Of a stretch of DNA of 64,000 nucleotides, positions 43,692 through 55,459 are shown in pieces; within the stretch, counting starts at the first letter, position 1; the number at the start of each line of letters is the position of its first letter. The notes under the pieces are model-generated. The model made no database searches. It saw only the letters and a list, made by a program, of their open reading frames with translations, and was not told the origin of the DNA. The stretch lies in NCBI RefSeq assembly GCF_019175285.1, contig NC_056524.1:166142946-166206945 (forward strand), written 5' to 3'. The position numbers and the translations under genes are program-made. This DNA is from Sceloporus undulatus (taxonomy: Eukaryota > Chordata > Lepidosauria > Squamata > Phrynosomatidae).

Positions 43692-43820
43692 CTTTTAAAA
43701 AAAGATAATATGCAGATACATTGAGGGGCATTTGCAGTCCTCTTAAATTTTCATAAATGTAAAATTTATAATGTTTTATTTTGAGAACTAGCTTTTAAAT
43801 TAATCTAGTTTTTATACAAA

Positions 43821-44457
43821 ATACTGTATATACTCATCTGTAAGTCTAAAAATGTATGCCCAAAAATCCCAAGTTGACTTATTTACAGGTCATTATGGTA
43901 ATGTGATAGCAGCTCTTTCAGATTTCCTCATGCGGTGGGGAGACAGTTTCTTTTTCTCTTGAGCCAAGCAGAAAGACTCCTAGGTGATTAACTGCTGTTA
44001 AACAATCAGACAGAGTCCCTCTCCCACTTGCCGCTGCTCTCTGGGGAGTGAAGGCTGAAACCAAGGGCCCAAAACAGACAGGCCAAAATAAAGCTGCTTC
44101 GAGTCACTTTGGAGGTAGGCTGTTTAAATGACATATGCATCTTAAGAGTCCAGAAGCTGCACTTTGGCATGGCTTCCGGCCTCTTAGGATGCATGCATCA
44201 TTTAAACAGCATCCCTCCAATGTGACACGAAGCAGCTTTATTTTGGCCTGTCTGTTTGGGCCCCAAAGTTTAACTGCTGAAGCAAAAAGCCTCAATTAGA
44301 GTCCCTCTTGCAGCATGCACACATACACATACTAAAGGAGCCTCCAAATTTTACCCTTGACTTATCCATGGGTCATGGCAAAATCCATAATTATGGCCCC
44401 AAAACCTGTCTTCGACTTACACATGAGGTTGACTTATAGTCAAGAATATACAGTAAT
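43821..44457. mobile_element. Nonautonomous DNA element, TATACTC-end family, copy 2
   Basis: Left TACTGTATATACTCATCTG; the complement of its right end is TACTGTATATTCTTGACTAT. Subterminal AAGTTGACTTATTTACAGG and GACTTATCCATGGGTCA words are shared with the other copies. A family A MITE (44065-44264) is inserted within it. Confidence 0.75.
44065..44264. mobile_element. MITE with long inverted termini (family A), nested
   Basis: Ends GGGCCCAAAACAGACAGGCC and complement GGGGCCCAAACAGACAGGCC, then AAAATAAAGCTGCTTCG on both arms. Sibling of 3140-3370, inserted in the 43821-44457 element. Confidence 0.85.
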
Positions 44458-45307
44458 GTTAAGACTCAAAGACAAAAATCACCCATATTTTGACAAGGTA
44501 AAATTAATTTTAAAAAACACCCTTTCCCAGTTGTTATTTGGCAAACAAAATGAGCACAAATTTAAATATTAGTCTTATATAAAGTGGACCATGTTGCTTT
44601 CAAAATTAACTTTTCATTTATGAACTACTCCACCCTATATGACAACTTTGCCCTGGAATATAATAATGCATGGATAATGAAATTACAAAAATGGATTACA
44701 AGGAACATTAGCTTGTTAAAAGCAGAGTATTTAGGCTGCAATCCTATAGATGCTTACCTGGGAATAAGACACATTGGATTCAATGGGTGCTCTTCTGAAT
44801 AGGTATATATAGTACTATATAGGTAGTGGGGACACACAAGGTTGCATGCTAATGGTTGCTCATCTATTTATATTTTTAAAATGTAGAAGAAGAATAAAGA
44901 ATCGGCAATATGTTCCTGCTTTGCTCTCTTCAATTTATTTTGCCATCTCTTTTCTAAAATCAATTAGTTTATCACAAAACATTAAGAGGCATTCTTTCAT
45001 CTCAGGATATATGAAGCACTCCCGGACTTCATCAGATGGAAAAGCTATTTGACTTTCTATGAAACCTCTTTATGCAATTATGCCCACTTAAGTCTATTAT
45101 TTGACACTCATGCTTTCAAGAAACCTGGCTTTCTTAATTGCTCAACTGGCTATTTCTTCACTAATGTGTCTCCAGCTTTTTATCAGTTCCTCATCACTTT
45201 TGTGTTTTTGGCTGCAACATTTTCAACCACTCAAAAGCTTAAAGCTAATTTTATAATGAGGACACAATCCTTTGGGCTGACACAAACATGACTGGTGAAT
45301 TACTTAC
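44458..45307. other. JMJD1C intron with an old interspersed repeat
   Basis: 44733-44805 reads GCTGCAATCCTATAGATGCT, ACCTGGGAATAAGACACATT and TTCAATGGGTGCTCTTCTGA, a widespread amniote repeat. The remainder is unassigned. Confidence 0.5.
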
Positions 45308-45438
45308 CATACGCACTGCATAATCGGGGTCCTAGATCTGGACGCACAAAAAACCCTGGCATATATGAAGCCAAATTTAGCTTTCCCTCAGGGTTACAAT
45401 ATTCAGGCAGTGGTAAACTTTTTAATAAATCTTCATAT
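45308..45438 (-). CDS. JMJD1C: JMJD1C coding exon 10
   Basis: Codes (R)[44 protein letters not shown]: the N-terminal JmjC segment. Acceptor TTTTGACAG, donor GTAAGT. Confidence 0.97.
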
Positions 45439-45540
45439 CTGTCAAAATTAAGGTAAATGTAATTATGTGTAGAGTGTCTGAAAGCAAAGTAAAAAAAAAC
45501 CATACGCAAACTGATGAAATGTATATATAAAAAGAAATAC

Positions 45541-45631
45541 CTTGCTGGCATCATAGTTCTGAAGTCTTCACCTGAAGGCAAGTCTTTCAATTTAAGTACA
45601 ACTGTTTCCGCATTTTTAATTTTTTGCCGCT
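45541..45631 (-). CDS. JMJD1C: JMJD1C coding exon 9
   Basis: Codes (K)[20 protein letters not shown] and EDFRTMMPA(R). Both ends interrupt codons and fit the neighbours. Acceptor TTTGCAG, donor GTATTT. Confidence 0.97.
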
Positions 45632-46023
45632 CTGCAAACACACAGATCAGTGAATGTGCTATGCAAAAAATATTATCAGACAGAGAAAAAAAGAGATACT
45701 TTTAATATTGGGTTGTGGCCTGCTGCTCACAGAAGACTTTCTTCTAATGGAGGCTTCTGAGAATGTAAGTGGGGAAGTGATTATTTTAATAAATTATCCT
45801 TTACTTCTGCAGTTCTTTATACTATCTCCCATGCTGTTTCAAAGGATTCTTCAGTCCTATGGAGCAGACTGGGGTGGTGGTAGTGATATAGGGGACTGCT
45901 AGCAGAATCTGCAGTCAAAGACTCTCCTCTATATACAAGAATCTGCTGGACCAAAGAAGTTTCCATGTGGGTGGAGGGAGGTTTCACACAATTTGATACA
46001 ACACGTAAGCATTAACAGCAATA

Positions 46024-46250
46024 CAGTGGGGCCCTTGGTATCCACTGGGGTCTGGTTCCAGGACTCCCTGTGGATCCCAAAATCCATGGATGCTCAAGCC
46101 CATTAAATACAATGGCATAATAAAATGGTGTCCCATATATAAACTGGCAAAATCAAGGTTTGCTTTTGGAATTTATATTTTTAAAAATATTTTCAAGCCA
46201 TGGATGGTTGAATCTGTGGATAAAAATCCATGGATATAGAGGGCCAATTG
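46024..46250. mobile_element. Tigger/MER2-like MITE
   Basis: CAGTGGGGCCCTTGGTATCC at the left and GGATATAGAGGGCCAATTG at the right. Inner GGATCCCAAAATCCATGGAT and GGATAAAAATCCATGG arms. A relative in the opposite orientation is at 55241-55459. Confidence 0.7.
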
Positions 46251-46698
46251 ATATAGAATCTTTTATTATTTTAAAACCTTTATAACTCTGTTTCTTTGAA
46301 ATTCAAGGCAGCTAGCAACAACAAGAACACATTTAACAATCAACAGCTTCCTTTCGATTTCAAAACAAACACTAATAATTTAAACATAAAAGCATTTTTA
46401 AATTTTTTCTTTTTTTTGATTCTGAAAATGCAATAGTTGAAATGGCATTCATCAGTCCCAAGAAAAAGATGTATGTCTTATGTTATTGCCTATAAAATTG
46501 TAAAACTACTCTACTAATCCATATCATATTCCAATTTAGTTCAAGTTCTCATTCTAATGGTGAGTGTATACAAACAAATACTACACTTTTTAGAGTAGTG
46601 TTAAGTTGCACAGAATTGAAGGAATTCCAGTACAGCATGTGCCAATATAGAATTGTGTCTAAGGAAAGATTAAATAATTTTGGCCTTAATCTGAACTA
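46251..46698. other. JMJD1C intron stretch, nothing recognised
   Basis: No supported feature. Confidence 0.4.
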
Positions 46699-46952
46699 CA
46701 CTGGTACCCCGGGATACGAATGTGCCGCCTTACGAAATTTCCGGGTTACGAAAAAAATCCATTCAAAAAAACTGTTCCGGGTTACGAAGGTTATTTCGGG
46801 TTACGAAAAATTTTTTGGTGCTTTTCGGCGCTATTTCACACGAAATCGCGGCTTTTCCCCATTAGCGCCTATGGCTTTTTCGGCTTACGAATTATTCCAG
46901 GTTACGAAAGCGGCGGCGGAACGAATTAATTTCGTAACCCGGGGTACCCCTG
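46699..46952. mobile_element. Tigger-like MITE, TTACGAA family, copy 2
   Basis: 254 bases, TA-flanked. CACTGGTACCCCGGGATACG at the left; complement of right end CAGGGGTACCCCGGGTTACG. Several GGTTACGAA units inside and an ATTAGCGCCTATGGC word shared with 21575-21829. Confidence 0.82.
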
Positions 46953-47831
46953 TACTAGTATTCAACAGAATAGAGCCAATAGATCAATGGAATTTATATA
47001 CATCTTGAGTTACCATTCAGCATCTGCTGTAAGTGGAAATTATCAATTGGATTTAGGCCCTTGTGACACATGAAAAGTGAAACTATTACACAATAACAAG
47101 CAAAATCCAATATAAATCCTAACCAGAGTAGGCCTATTGAAATGAATGGTACAAGCCAGCTGCAACTAACATAAATTCCATTTATTGCAGTGGGACTCTT
47201 CACTGGCTGTTTAGCATGATGCTCAATGCTCACTAATGGAAGTCATCACAGGCTGTGACCTCTCTCAATTCTTCGTCAAGGCAAAATCATATAAGGTTGA
47301 GTTTGGGATTTTATTTAAAAAAAATAAAAATAACTGGACTACACAATTACTGTGGACTACTCTGCAAATGGATGTTATTCAGGGACATAATCCACCAAAT
47401 GTTACACACTTTTTAACTGAACTCTTCAGCTGACTAGAAGTGTACTTCTGCCAGAACACTTTTCTGCTGAATGACTTCAGAAATTTGCCAGAACAGCAAT
47501 CTACTAGTACAATTGCTGTATAAGTTTCAGTGCCATAAGACTTGAAAAAGGGGCAGAGAAAGCATGTGTGAGGGAAGAGCAGGGTTAAACCAGATTCAGG
47601 CCTCCTCCAGTCAAGGAACACAGCCATAATTCCAATAGAAAGTTTAGGAAAGGCAAGGATACTCTAGTGATTTCCAGTAGTGCTAGATTGGGAGCTATTA
47701 GAATTCAGCATAGCTTAGTGTTGTCTTAGACAGCCCTTGGATAAGGACTGTATTATTACTTTTACTTCATACACAACAATATGCACAGATCTGTTTTGGA
47801 TTGCAGTAATTCTACAAAAGATGAAACGTAC
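46953..47831. other. JMJD1C intron with a short repeat fragment
   Basis: 47095-47170 (CCTAACCAGAGTAGGCCTAT, TGAAATGAATGG) resembles the amniote repeat noted at 44733. Remainder unassigned. Confidence 0.4.
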
Positions 47832-48000
47832 TTGAAACATCTTCAAAACCGTCCCAAAATTCCTTGACACTGCCATTTGAAGTAACACTGTCTTTACAGT
47901 TCAAGAGATCAGCTTTGATGTCCCCAAAATCTGAACTGATGAGATCTGCCTTCCACAAGGTTGCATTCAGTTTCTTGTGGATTCCAGACACTAATACAGG
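47832..48000 (-). CDS. JMJD1C: JMJD1C coding exon 8
   Basis: Codes PVLVSGIHKKLNATLWKADL, ISSDFGDIKADLLNCKDSVT, SNGSVKEFWDGFEDVS, entering the JmjC-associated region. Acceptor TTTTCTAG, donor GTACGT. Confidence 0.97.
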
Positions 48001-48700
48001 CTAGAAAACAAAACGTAAGAGTGACAATAAGCAAAGGTATTTTAAAAATATTAAATGGAGGCACTTTTGAAATGACACTGACTTCCTGTCTGTGCGGACG
48101 TTTCAAAGGAGATTAATCTTATATTAGTTGGAGTTATGAGATCATTGTCTGGATATATTTACTTCTTCTACTTTTTTTTTTAATCCTAGTCCTTCAGTTT
48201 AAATTTAACTCAGAACCTTGTAGCAGCCACAACACAGCACCTGGAAAAATCACAAGTGAGCTCCCATAGACATTTTATAAACAAATCTGTGTACAAAGAG
48301 ACAAATGTAGCTCATATAAGCAAGATACAGACAGTTAACCATTTAGGACTTTGAACATAAGCTCTTATGTAAACATGCAGGCACTAGCTGCCTCAACAAG
48401 GTCTCCATGTTTTTTTCTCACTGAAATGGTTAGAAATTCACTGCTTCTCCCACTAGCCAACTGGCCAAAGGTCACATCTTCAAGTCGTGAGAGTGATTGG
48501 CAGTCCCATTCTATGTATCTTTTAAGTGTCTTCCAAAATCAAGACGCAGATAGATAAATTGGACCCAACAGCACATTCACTATGGGAAGAGGATTAAGCC
48601 GGAGTCTTCTGAAGTCTCAGTCTAGGGGCAGTGCGGTTTTCAACCTTAAAATGTGTTTGAAGCTTTATTAATGACGTACATTGCGTTTTTGTTTCTTTAT
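48001..48700. other. JMJD1C intron stretch, nothing recognised
   Basis: No supported feature. Confidence 0.4.
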
Positions 48701-48705
48701 CAAAC

Positions 48706-50235
48706 ATGTTGTTGTTGTTGTTGTTAGCTGCCCTTGAGTCAGTTCCGACTCATGGTGACCTGTGGATGAGACATCTCCAAAAATCCCTATCCTCCACTGC
48801 CCTGCCCAGATCCTGCAAGCCCTTGCCCACAATCCCGATTGACTCTATCCATCTGGTTTGTGGTCTTCCTCTCTTTCTTCTACCCTCTGCTTTCTGCTTG
48901 AATGCTTTCCTAGCATTGTTTTTTCTAGTGATCTATGCTTTCTCATTATGTGGCCAAAGTACGATGGTCTCAACTTGATCATCTTTGCTTCCAAGGAGAG
49001 CCCTGGTCTGAGCTGTTCAAGAACCCATTTGTTTGTCTTCTTGGCTGTCCATGGTATCCTAAGTACTCTTCTCCAGCACCACATTTCAAATGAGTTGATT
49101 TTCTTTCTGTCTGCTTCCTTCACTGTCCAACTCTCACATCCGTATATGGTAATTGGAAATACAATGGCCTGAACAATCCTGACTTTAGTGCTCAGTTGTA
49201 TGACTTTATTCTTCAGTATCCTTTCCAGTTCTTTCATAGCTGCCCTTCCCATTCCTAGTCTTCTTCTTAGTTCTTGACTGCAATCTCCATCCTGGTCTAT
49301 GTTTGATCCTAGAAATGGGAATTCTTTAAATATTTCAATTTCCTCATTGTCTAGATAGAACTGCTGTATTTCTTCTGTGGTCATTACAGTGGACCCTTGT
49401 TATACGCTGGGGTTTGGTTCCAAGATCCCCCATGTATAACAAAATCCATGTATGGTCAAGTCCCATTACATATAATGACATAGCAAAATGGTGTCCCTTA
49501 TAAAAAATGGAAAATCAAGGTAAATTTATACTTTTTTGGAACATTTTCAATCTGTGTATGCTTAAATCCATGTATAAGAAGGGCCGACTGTATTTTTGTT
49601 TTCTTTATGTTCAGCATCAGACCTGCCTTTGCACTTTCATCTTTGACCTTCCTTATTAACTGCTCCAGTTCTTGAATGCCTTCTGCTTAATATTATGCTA
49701 TCAACTGCATATCTTAAGTGGTTAATCTTGCTTCCTCCTATCTTCACTCCTCTTTTTTATGATTCTAATTCTGCTTTTCTTAAGGTGTTTTCAGCATATA
49801 AATTAAACAAGTAAGGTGAAAGGATGCAGTCTTGCCTGACCCTTTCCCTATTGGGAACCACTCTGTTTCCCTGAATTCTGTTCTGACGGTGGCTTCTTGT
49901 CCTTGGTACAGATTCCTCATCAGGACTATCAGATGTAGTGGCACGCCTATGTATTTGAGTGCATTCCATAACTTTTCATGATCTATTCAATCAAATGCTT
50001 TGCTGTATTCTATAAAACACATGTTGATTCTTTTTTGGAATTCTTTGGTACACTCCATTAGCCATTATATGTTTGCAACGTGGTCCCTAATGCCCCTTCC
50101 TTTTCTGAATCCTGCTTGCACCTCTGGAATTTCTTTCTCCATGTATAGTTGGGAGTCTATGCTGCAGAATTTTGAGCATTATTTTGCTTGCATGTAAAAT
50201 TAGTGCTATTGTCCTATAGTTGCTGCAGTCTTTTG
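48706..50235 (-). repeat. Bov-B (RTE) LINE 3' part
   Basis: The minus frame at 48845-49384 reads FLGSNIDQDGDCSQELRRRL, RIVQAIVFPITIYGCESWTV and EMWCWRRVLRIPWTAKKTNK, diagnostic of Bov-B. Further reverse-transcriptase sequence (VRQDCILSPYLFNLYAEN) continues at 49757-49969. The left end has the Bov-B tail with (CAA)n. 5'-truncated, broken in frame, and split by a MITE at 49387-49590. Bov-B supplies the machinery for the Sauria-type SINEs in the window. Confidence 0.9.
49387..49590. mobile_element. Tigger-like MITE nested in Bov-B
   Basis: TA-flanked. CAGTGGACCCTTGTTATACG at the left; complement of right end CAGTCGGCCCTTCTTATACA. Inner inverted words CCATGTATAA and TTATACATGG-like. Confidence 0.8.
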
Positions 50236-50714
50236 TATCTCCTTAATACTAGAAAGCTATTACACAAAGCGGCTAATGTTGTCAATCAAGGTCACTTTTT
50301 GACCACACTCCTCTGTTCCCATCTGCGAATATTCTCCTTTCATTATGTTATAGCTAAACCAATGAAACACAGTGAACAACTTCTTGATAAGGAAGCACCA
50401 TAGTGGTAAAGCTAGGTAAACAAATGAACACTAAATGGTAGGTAAGTGTGTAATCCTGATAATCCTTCCTTTCTCTCACATAATCTGGAATACTCTTTTA
50501 AAACAGCATGAGCCAATACAAGCCACAAACAAGGATGAAAGCAGCAGCTAGGGATGTATTCTGATGGGAGTTTCAGGGAGTAGTAATGTTTAGGCGAGAA
50601 TGTGCTGTGACACCTCCACCCATTGGCACTCTGATAAACTCTGTTTAAATATTATTTAAGTACATGATGTCCTACCAGCCCTGTTTAGAATCCCAAGTGC
50701 CATTTAATACATAC
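50236..50714. other. JMJD1C intron stretch, nothing recognised
   Basis: No supported feature between the Bov-B end and exon 7. Confidence 0.4.
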
Positions 50715-50993
50715 CTTTCCTTGCTTCCAACAGTCTTTGAACAGTTTCCAGTTGTTGCAGTTTTTATGATCACTCAGCCACAAAACATGTTTATCACAGA
50801 TCCAAGCATGTGGAACATCACTAAACAATATGCTGAAATCATCTGTAATAATTTTTTTTTCATCCTTTGGTTCATCCTTCACTTCAGATTTTAAATTTAT
50901 TTTTGGTGTTCTATTTGGTGGAATCTTATTTTCTACAACTGAAGCAATTATGTCATCAAGAATGTTTGGCATAGTCCTTCCACCTTTGCTACT
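50715..50993 (-). CDS. JMJD1C: JMJD1C coding exon 7
   Basis: 93 codons, phase 0 both ends: SSKGGRTMPNILDDIIASVV, ENKIPPNRTPKINLKSEVKD, then PHAWICDKHVLWLSDHKNCN and NWKLFKDCWKQGK. Matches the JMJD1C linker leading into JmjC. Acceptor CCCATAG, donor GTATGT. Confidence 0.97.
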
Positions 50994-51276
50994 CTATGGG
51001 AAAGATAAAACAAAGTCTTAAGCAATCTTTCTTCATTCAACAGAAACTTCCATTACCAGATCCACAGAACAGGTATTGGACTAATAATACTAAAAAGTGC
51101 AACTATATTATAATTCAAATATATAGTATCTTGTGCCCCTCATCATTTAAAAATTAGTTATGGATACATAATTTAGCATAAACTCTAGGTTTTACACAAG
51201 CAATGAAGGGAAATGAAAATTGAACACTTAAATTCTTCAGTGAATTGTCTATATGCATTGTGACTTCTTAAAATTA
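50994..51276. other. JMJD1C intron stretch
   Basis: Unassigned AT-rich sequence. Confidence 0.4.
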
Positions 51277-51461
51277 CAGTCCAACCCCCATATAGGTGGA
51301 GGGTATGTTTCCAGACTTACTGCAGAGAGCGAGAACTGCAGATAATGGTGAAGTTGATCACAGAGTTGTTCTGGAGCACCTCCAGATGCCTAGACCTTCT
51401 TTTCTGGATGCAGGTAAGTGAAACCACAGTTACTGATCCTGTGGATATGGGAGTCGGACTG
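51277..51461. mobile_element. Tigger-like MITE
   Basis: TA-flanked. CAGTCCAACCCCCATATAGG at the left; complement of right end CAGTCCGACTCCCATATCCA. Confidence 0.75.
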
Positions 51462-51562
51462 TATATTAGTAAATCTGAACTTTAAGGAGTTCAAAACCAT
51501 ACATTTCAAGGAATCCAGTACAGTCCTCTGCTTTACCTAAATTAGCTGAAATTAGGAGAACG

Positions 51563-51790
51563 ACTCAGCTAATTTACGTCCAAAACACATTCCAGAAATA
51601 ATCTAGTTTGAAACTGCTTTAACTGCCCTGGTTCAATGATAGAACATTCTGTGAACTGCAGTTCTGTGAGACATTAAGCCCTCTCTCTCAGAGAGCTCTA
51701 GTGCCACAATAAACTACAATTCCCAGGATTCCCTAGCACTGAGCCAGGGTAGTTAAAGCAGTCTCAAACTGGATTATTTTTGCAGTGTAT
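51563..51790. mobile_element. MITE with long inverted termini (family B), diverged
   Basis: AATAATCTAGTTTGAAACTG and its partner CAGTCTCAAACTGGATTATT; centre ACTACAATTCCCAGGATTCC. Sibling of 10901-11124. Confidence 0.7.
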
Positions 51791-52053
51791 TTTGGACTTC
51801 AGAAAGCCCAGTGAATATCTGTACTTCATGACCAACTTTTTTAAAACCACGGATGTAAATATCAAAAAGTTTATATATGTCATTAAAAAAATCTATTGGG
51901 CAAGCCCATGCCCTTGCATCCACCTAAATAGCTCATTTAATCTTTTTTTTCTATGGAGAAATGGCCATCTGAATTCTGGTCATATTAAGTCGCTGGTCTC
52001 TGAGGTATGGGAATGGGTCCTTCCCATTCTACTAAACCCAGAAACACACTCAC

Positions 52054-52268
52054 TGCAGTTCCTGTAGAATAAACTGGAGCAAAAGCAATGCCAGCATCTG
52101 TAGAGCCAAGCCGTAGTTTGCCAGCAGTAGTAGTCAGCAAGTCTCGTAAAGTGGAGCCCTGCTCATTATTTTGAGACAAAGGAGTTGACATCTTGTAGTT
52201 AAGTGTTTCTGGGCTGTCTTGGTCCTGCTCTTCCTTTGTATGTTTTGAAGGAGGACAATCTTTGTTTT
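52054..52268 (-). CDS. JMJD1C: JMJD1C coding exon 6 (LxxLL motif)
   Basis: Codes (E)NKDCPPSKHTKEEQDQDSPE, STPLSQNNEQGSTLRDLLTT, TAGKLRLGSTDAGIAFAPVY, STGTA. LRDLL is the nuclear-receptor-box-like motif of KDM3 proteins. Acceptor TTATAG, donor GTGAGT. Confidence 0.97.
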
Positions 52269-52390
52269 CTATAACAACAACAAGAACAACAACAAAAGAT
52301 TGATCATACATAACTATTCACTGATGTAACAACTAACATTAGCTGCAATCTAGATGTAGTGCTATATGATAAATGGGAATAAATGGTTAA

Positions 52391-52806
52391 CTGTGGGAGG
52401 AGGTACAGTTACTCTGTGAGGAGAATACATCACTGGTTGTGTGATAACCATCCAATCAGATGGCTGTTGAGAGAGAACATGCTAGGAGGGATCCTGAGGT
52501 GAAGTGAGGAGAGAAGGCCTGAGGGAGAGACCAGCAAGGCCTCCGCCCGGGGGCCTGTCTCACAACTAATTAGGGGAGTCAGGTTTGGAGTATGTTATGT
52601 TTGGCTGACATGATTACAATTATGTAACTGATACTTTAAGTTTGTGCCTGGAGGACCAGTTGTCCTCCGTGTTTCTTTTCTTTAATTTTGGTTACTTTAG
52701 AATAAAACTTTTCCTTAAGTATGCTGCCTCTTTTTTCACTTCTGTTTCATGGTCTTAGCTTGGCTAGTGCCTCACTGGGTTGTCAATTACCAGTTGAAGT
52801 CCCAGC
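52391..52806 (+). mobile_element. Possible solo LTR-like fossil
   Basis: Starts TGTGGGAGG, contains a CCAATCAG box, a later AATAAAAC signal and ends near CCCAGCA. This layout resembles an endogenous-retrovirus LTR of about 416 bases. No coding parts or target duplication identified; broken or solo. Family not assigned. Confidence 0.35.
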
Positions 52807-53159
52807 AATGCCCCAATGTGTTGCCAGGGGGTAATCATTAGGTGGCGGCAGCAAGTGGTTTTGGATAAAAGGTGGTCTCAAGGGGTCCCATCCAGCTCAG
52901 CAGGTGTGGAGGAGCACTGTACAGAACCTTCACATGATATTGCTTTACTGAGGCCAAAACAGGCAGGCAAAAAAAGGTGCCTTCTGCATGTTTTGGGGGC
53001 ATGGAGATTAAATGATGCACACACCCCAAACCGCACAGAAGCAGCACCCAAACCCAGCCACAAAAGGACCGGATTTTATCCACTCCTTGCTATGGGCCAT
53101 TCAGGACTGTCTCTGGCCACTCTTTTTGCTTCATCTACTCGAGACCAGAATGACAAGAG

Positions 53160-55045
53160 GATGGACAGATTGCTTACCTGTAGCTGTGTTTCTTCAAGTG
53201 GTCATCTCTGAACTTACACACATGTGATGTAACGCACCTGCGCAGTACTGATTCGGAGCCAACTCATATCAACTATGGTGGAAGTCAGCCATTTAGAAAA
53301 ATGTTGAGCTGTGACATGATGTCCCAAGTGAGATGTAGAAGAACACACAAAAAGGTGCTTGGTGTTATGAAAATGGGCTGTTCTATCAACACAGAAAGCT
53401 AATGCCCTGCGTACGTCCAAAGAATGAAGCGACCTCTCAAGGTCAGAGGATGATTCTTGCATAAAGGCAGGGAGGATAATGTCTTGGCTGAGGTAGAATC
53501 CCAAGACTACCTTAGGGAGGACGGTGATGTCAAGGCAAACAACAACCTTATCCTTATGGCACCTAATGTAGGGAGGGTCAGCACGGAGGTCACAGAGTTC
53601 ACTGACCCATTTGGCCGAGGTGACTGCCACCAGGAAAGCTGTTTTCCAGGTGAGGAGCCTGATGTCACAGATGGCCACAGGATCAAATGGGGGTCCAAAA
53701 AGTTGAGCCAAGATCAGTTGTAGGTTCCATGCAGGAGGTGGAGGAAGTACAGGAAGGTAAAGGTTTTGGTAACCTCTTAGGAAGGTCTTGATGAGTGGGT
53801 CAGAGAAACAGGAGGGATTGCCTAATTGCTGACAGTGACAGGAAATAGCTGCTAAATAGCATTTTAATAAATAGAGTGAGAGTCCTACTTCTGCTAGAGA
53901 GGAAAGGAACTCCAGAATATGTGAAGTGTCACACTGCAGTACTGTTATTTTTTCTGCAAAAACGAAAAGAAGGCTCTGAGTTTATAGTTGTAAGACTAGG
54001 TAGTTGATAGTCTGTGGGAAGCCTGAATGATCCATCTCACTGGTAATGAGAGGGAAGAAGGATCTGCCAAGCCATAAGGCAAAGTGTGCAAATGTCTGGA
54101 TGTCTCACCTTCCCTTGCTTGATGGTGAGAAGAAATGGTTGAAGGGGGAGGTGACAGAAGGTCTCATTGAAGAGGAGAAGAAGAGGGAGAACCAAGGCTG
54201 ATCATAATGCAGTGTGCTTGGTCTAGATGCAGTTTTGAGATTAGTTTTGTTATCAGAAGAAATGGCGGAACGGCATACAGGAGAGGACCTTGCCAAATGA
54301 AAAGAAAGGTGTCTACTAGGTCTCTGTTCCCCTTGGGGAATCTGGAAAAAAATGTCTTGCATTCGTAATTTAGTGGCAAGGCAAACTGGCTAGCCCCAGC
54401 GAAGAAAAAAAGGTCTCAGAGGACTGATCATCCACTCATGGGACAATAGAGAAGTCCTGTTGAGGGTCTACTAGTGAGTTGGACATTCCTGGAAGATGAA
54501 GTGGAGGATCATTTTCCAAATGCACTAATTTGATAACTGGTAAACGAGACTGAGAAGAGTAAAGGATTTGTTCCACCCTTCATATTGATGTAATAGACAA
54601 TCACTGTGTTATCAGTCGTGATGAGGATCTGAAGGCTTGTGAGGAGATCCTCGAATGGCTTTGATGACAGCCAACATTTCCAAGGTGTTGATATGGAGAG
54701 TGGCTTCTATCATGGACCAAAACCCTTGGGTCGATAGCCCATCGAGATGGGCGCCCCAGCCATGAAGGGAGGCATCTGTTGTCAGAATCCGACAAGGTCG
54801 AGGAGGAGAAAAGATTTGGGAAGAAGAGCCACCATCGAAGGGATTGATGTAGTGATCTCAGTACCATGAGATGTTTTGAGACTGGTTTGCGGCATGGTCG
54901 AATGAGGCAAGAAATCATGCCTGAAGTGGGCGCATACAGAGACAGGCATAAAGCGTTTCAGCAATAGTTGGGTCCATGTAGCTCAGGAGGGTTTGGACGG
55001 TGTGGGCATGGGTAAGTTGGGATCTGAGGAAGTGAAGAACCCTGT
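53160..55045 (-). mobile_element. Third DIRS-type remnant, broken
   Basis: The left terminus (TTGCTTACCTGTAGCTGTG, then TTCTTCAAGTGGTCATCTCT) is homologous to the left ends of the other two DIRS copies. Recombinase region at 53214-53711 (KTAFLVAVTSAKWVSELCDL) and RNase H/methylase-like sequence at about 54100-54960 follow on the minus strand. Incomplete at the right side and clearly broken with many breaks. Coding sense matches JMJD1C. Old. Confidence 0.82.
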
Positions 55046-55240
55046 CACTCACTCACTCTCTATATTACTTATCAGTTTCATTTCAAGTTGAGAAAAAGTT
55101 GATTCAGTACAACTAGCTGAACATTATATTTTTCTAAGGATGGATGTAAGTCTGCTGGCATAGGTAACTTATCACATTTTGTCTTAACTACTTATACTGG
55201 TGAATGACTGAGAAGCAACAGATTTTGCAAAATGCCTTTC
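55046..55240. other. JMJD1C intron stretch
   Basis: Unassigned sequence right of the DIRS remnant. Confidence 0.35.
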
Positions 55241-55459
55241 TTATACACTGACTTTTTATACATGGATTCAAGCATCCACGGTTTGAAAATGTTAAAAAAA
55301 AGTATAAATTTCATATATCAAACCTTGATTTTCTATTTTTTATAAGGGAGACCATTTTGCTATGTCATTATATTTAATGGGACTTGAGCATCCACGGATT
55401 TTGTTATCCACGAGGGATCTTGAAACCAAACCCCAGAGTATATATAACAAGGGACCACT
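55241..55459. mobile_element. Tigger/MER2-like MITE
   Basis: CACTGACTTTTTATACATGG at the left and TATATATAACAAGGGACCAC at the right, with TCCACGG inner words. Opposite orientation to the 46024-46250 relative. Confidence 0.65.
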
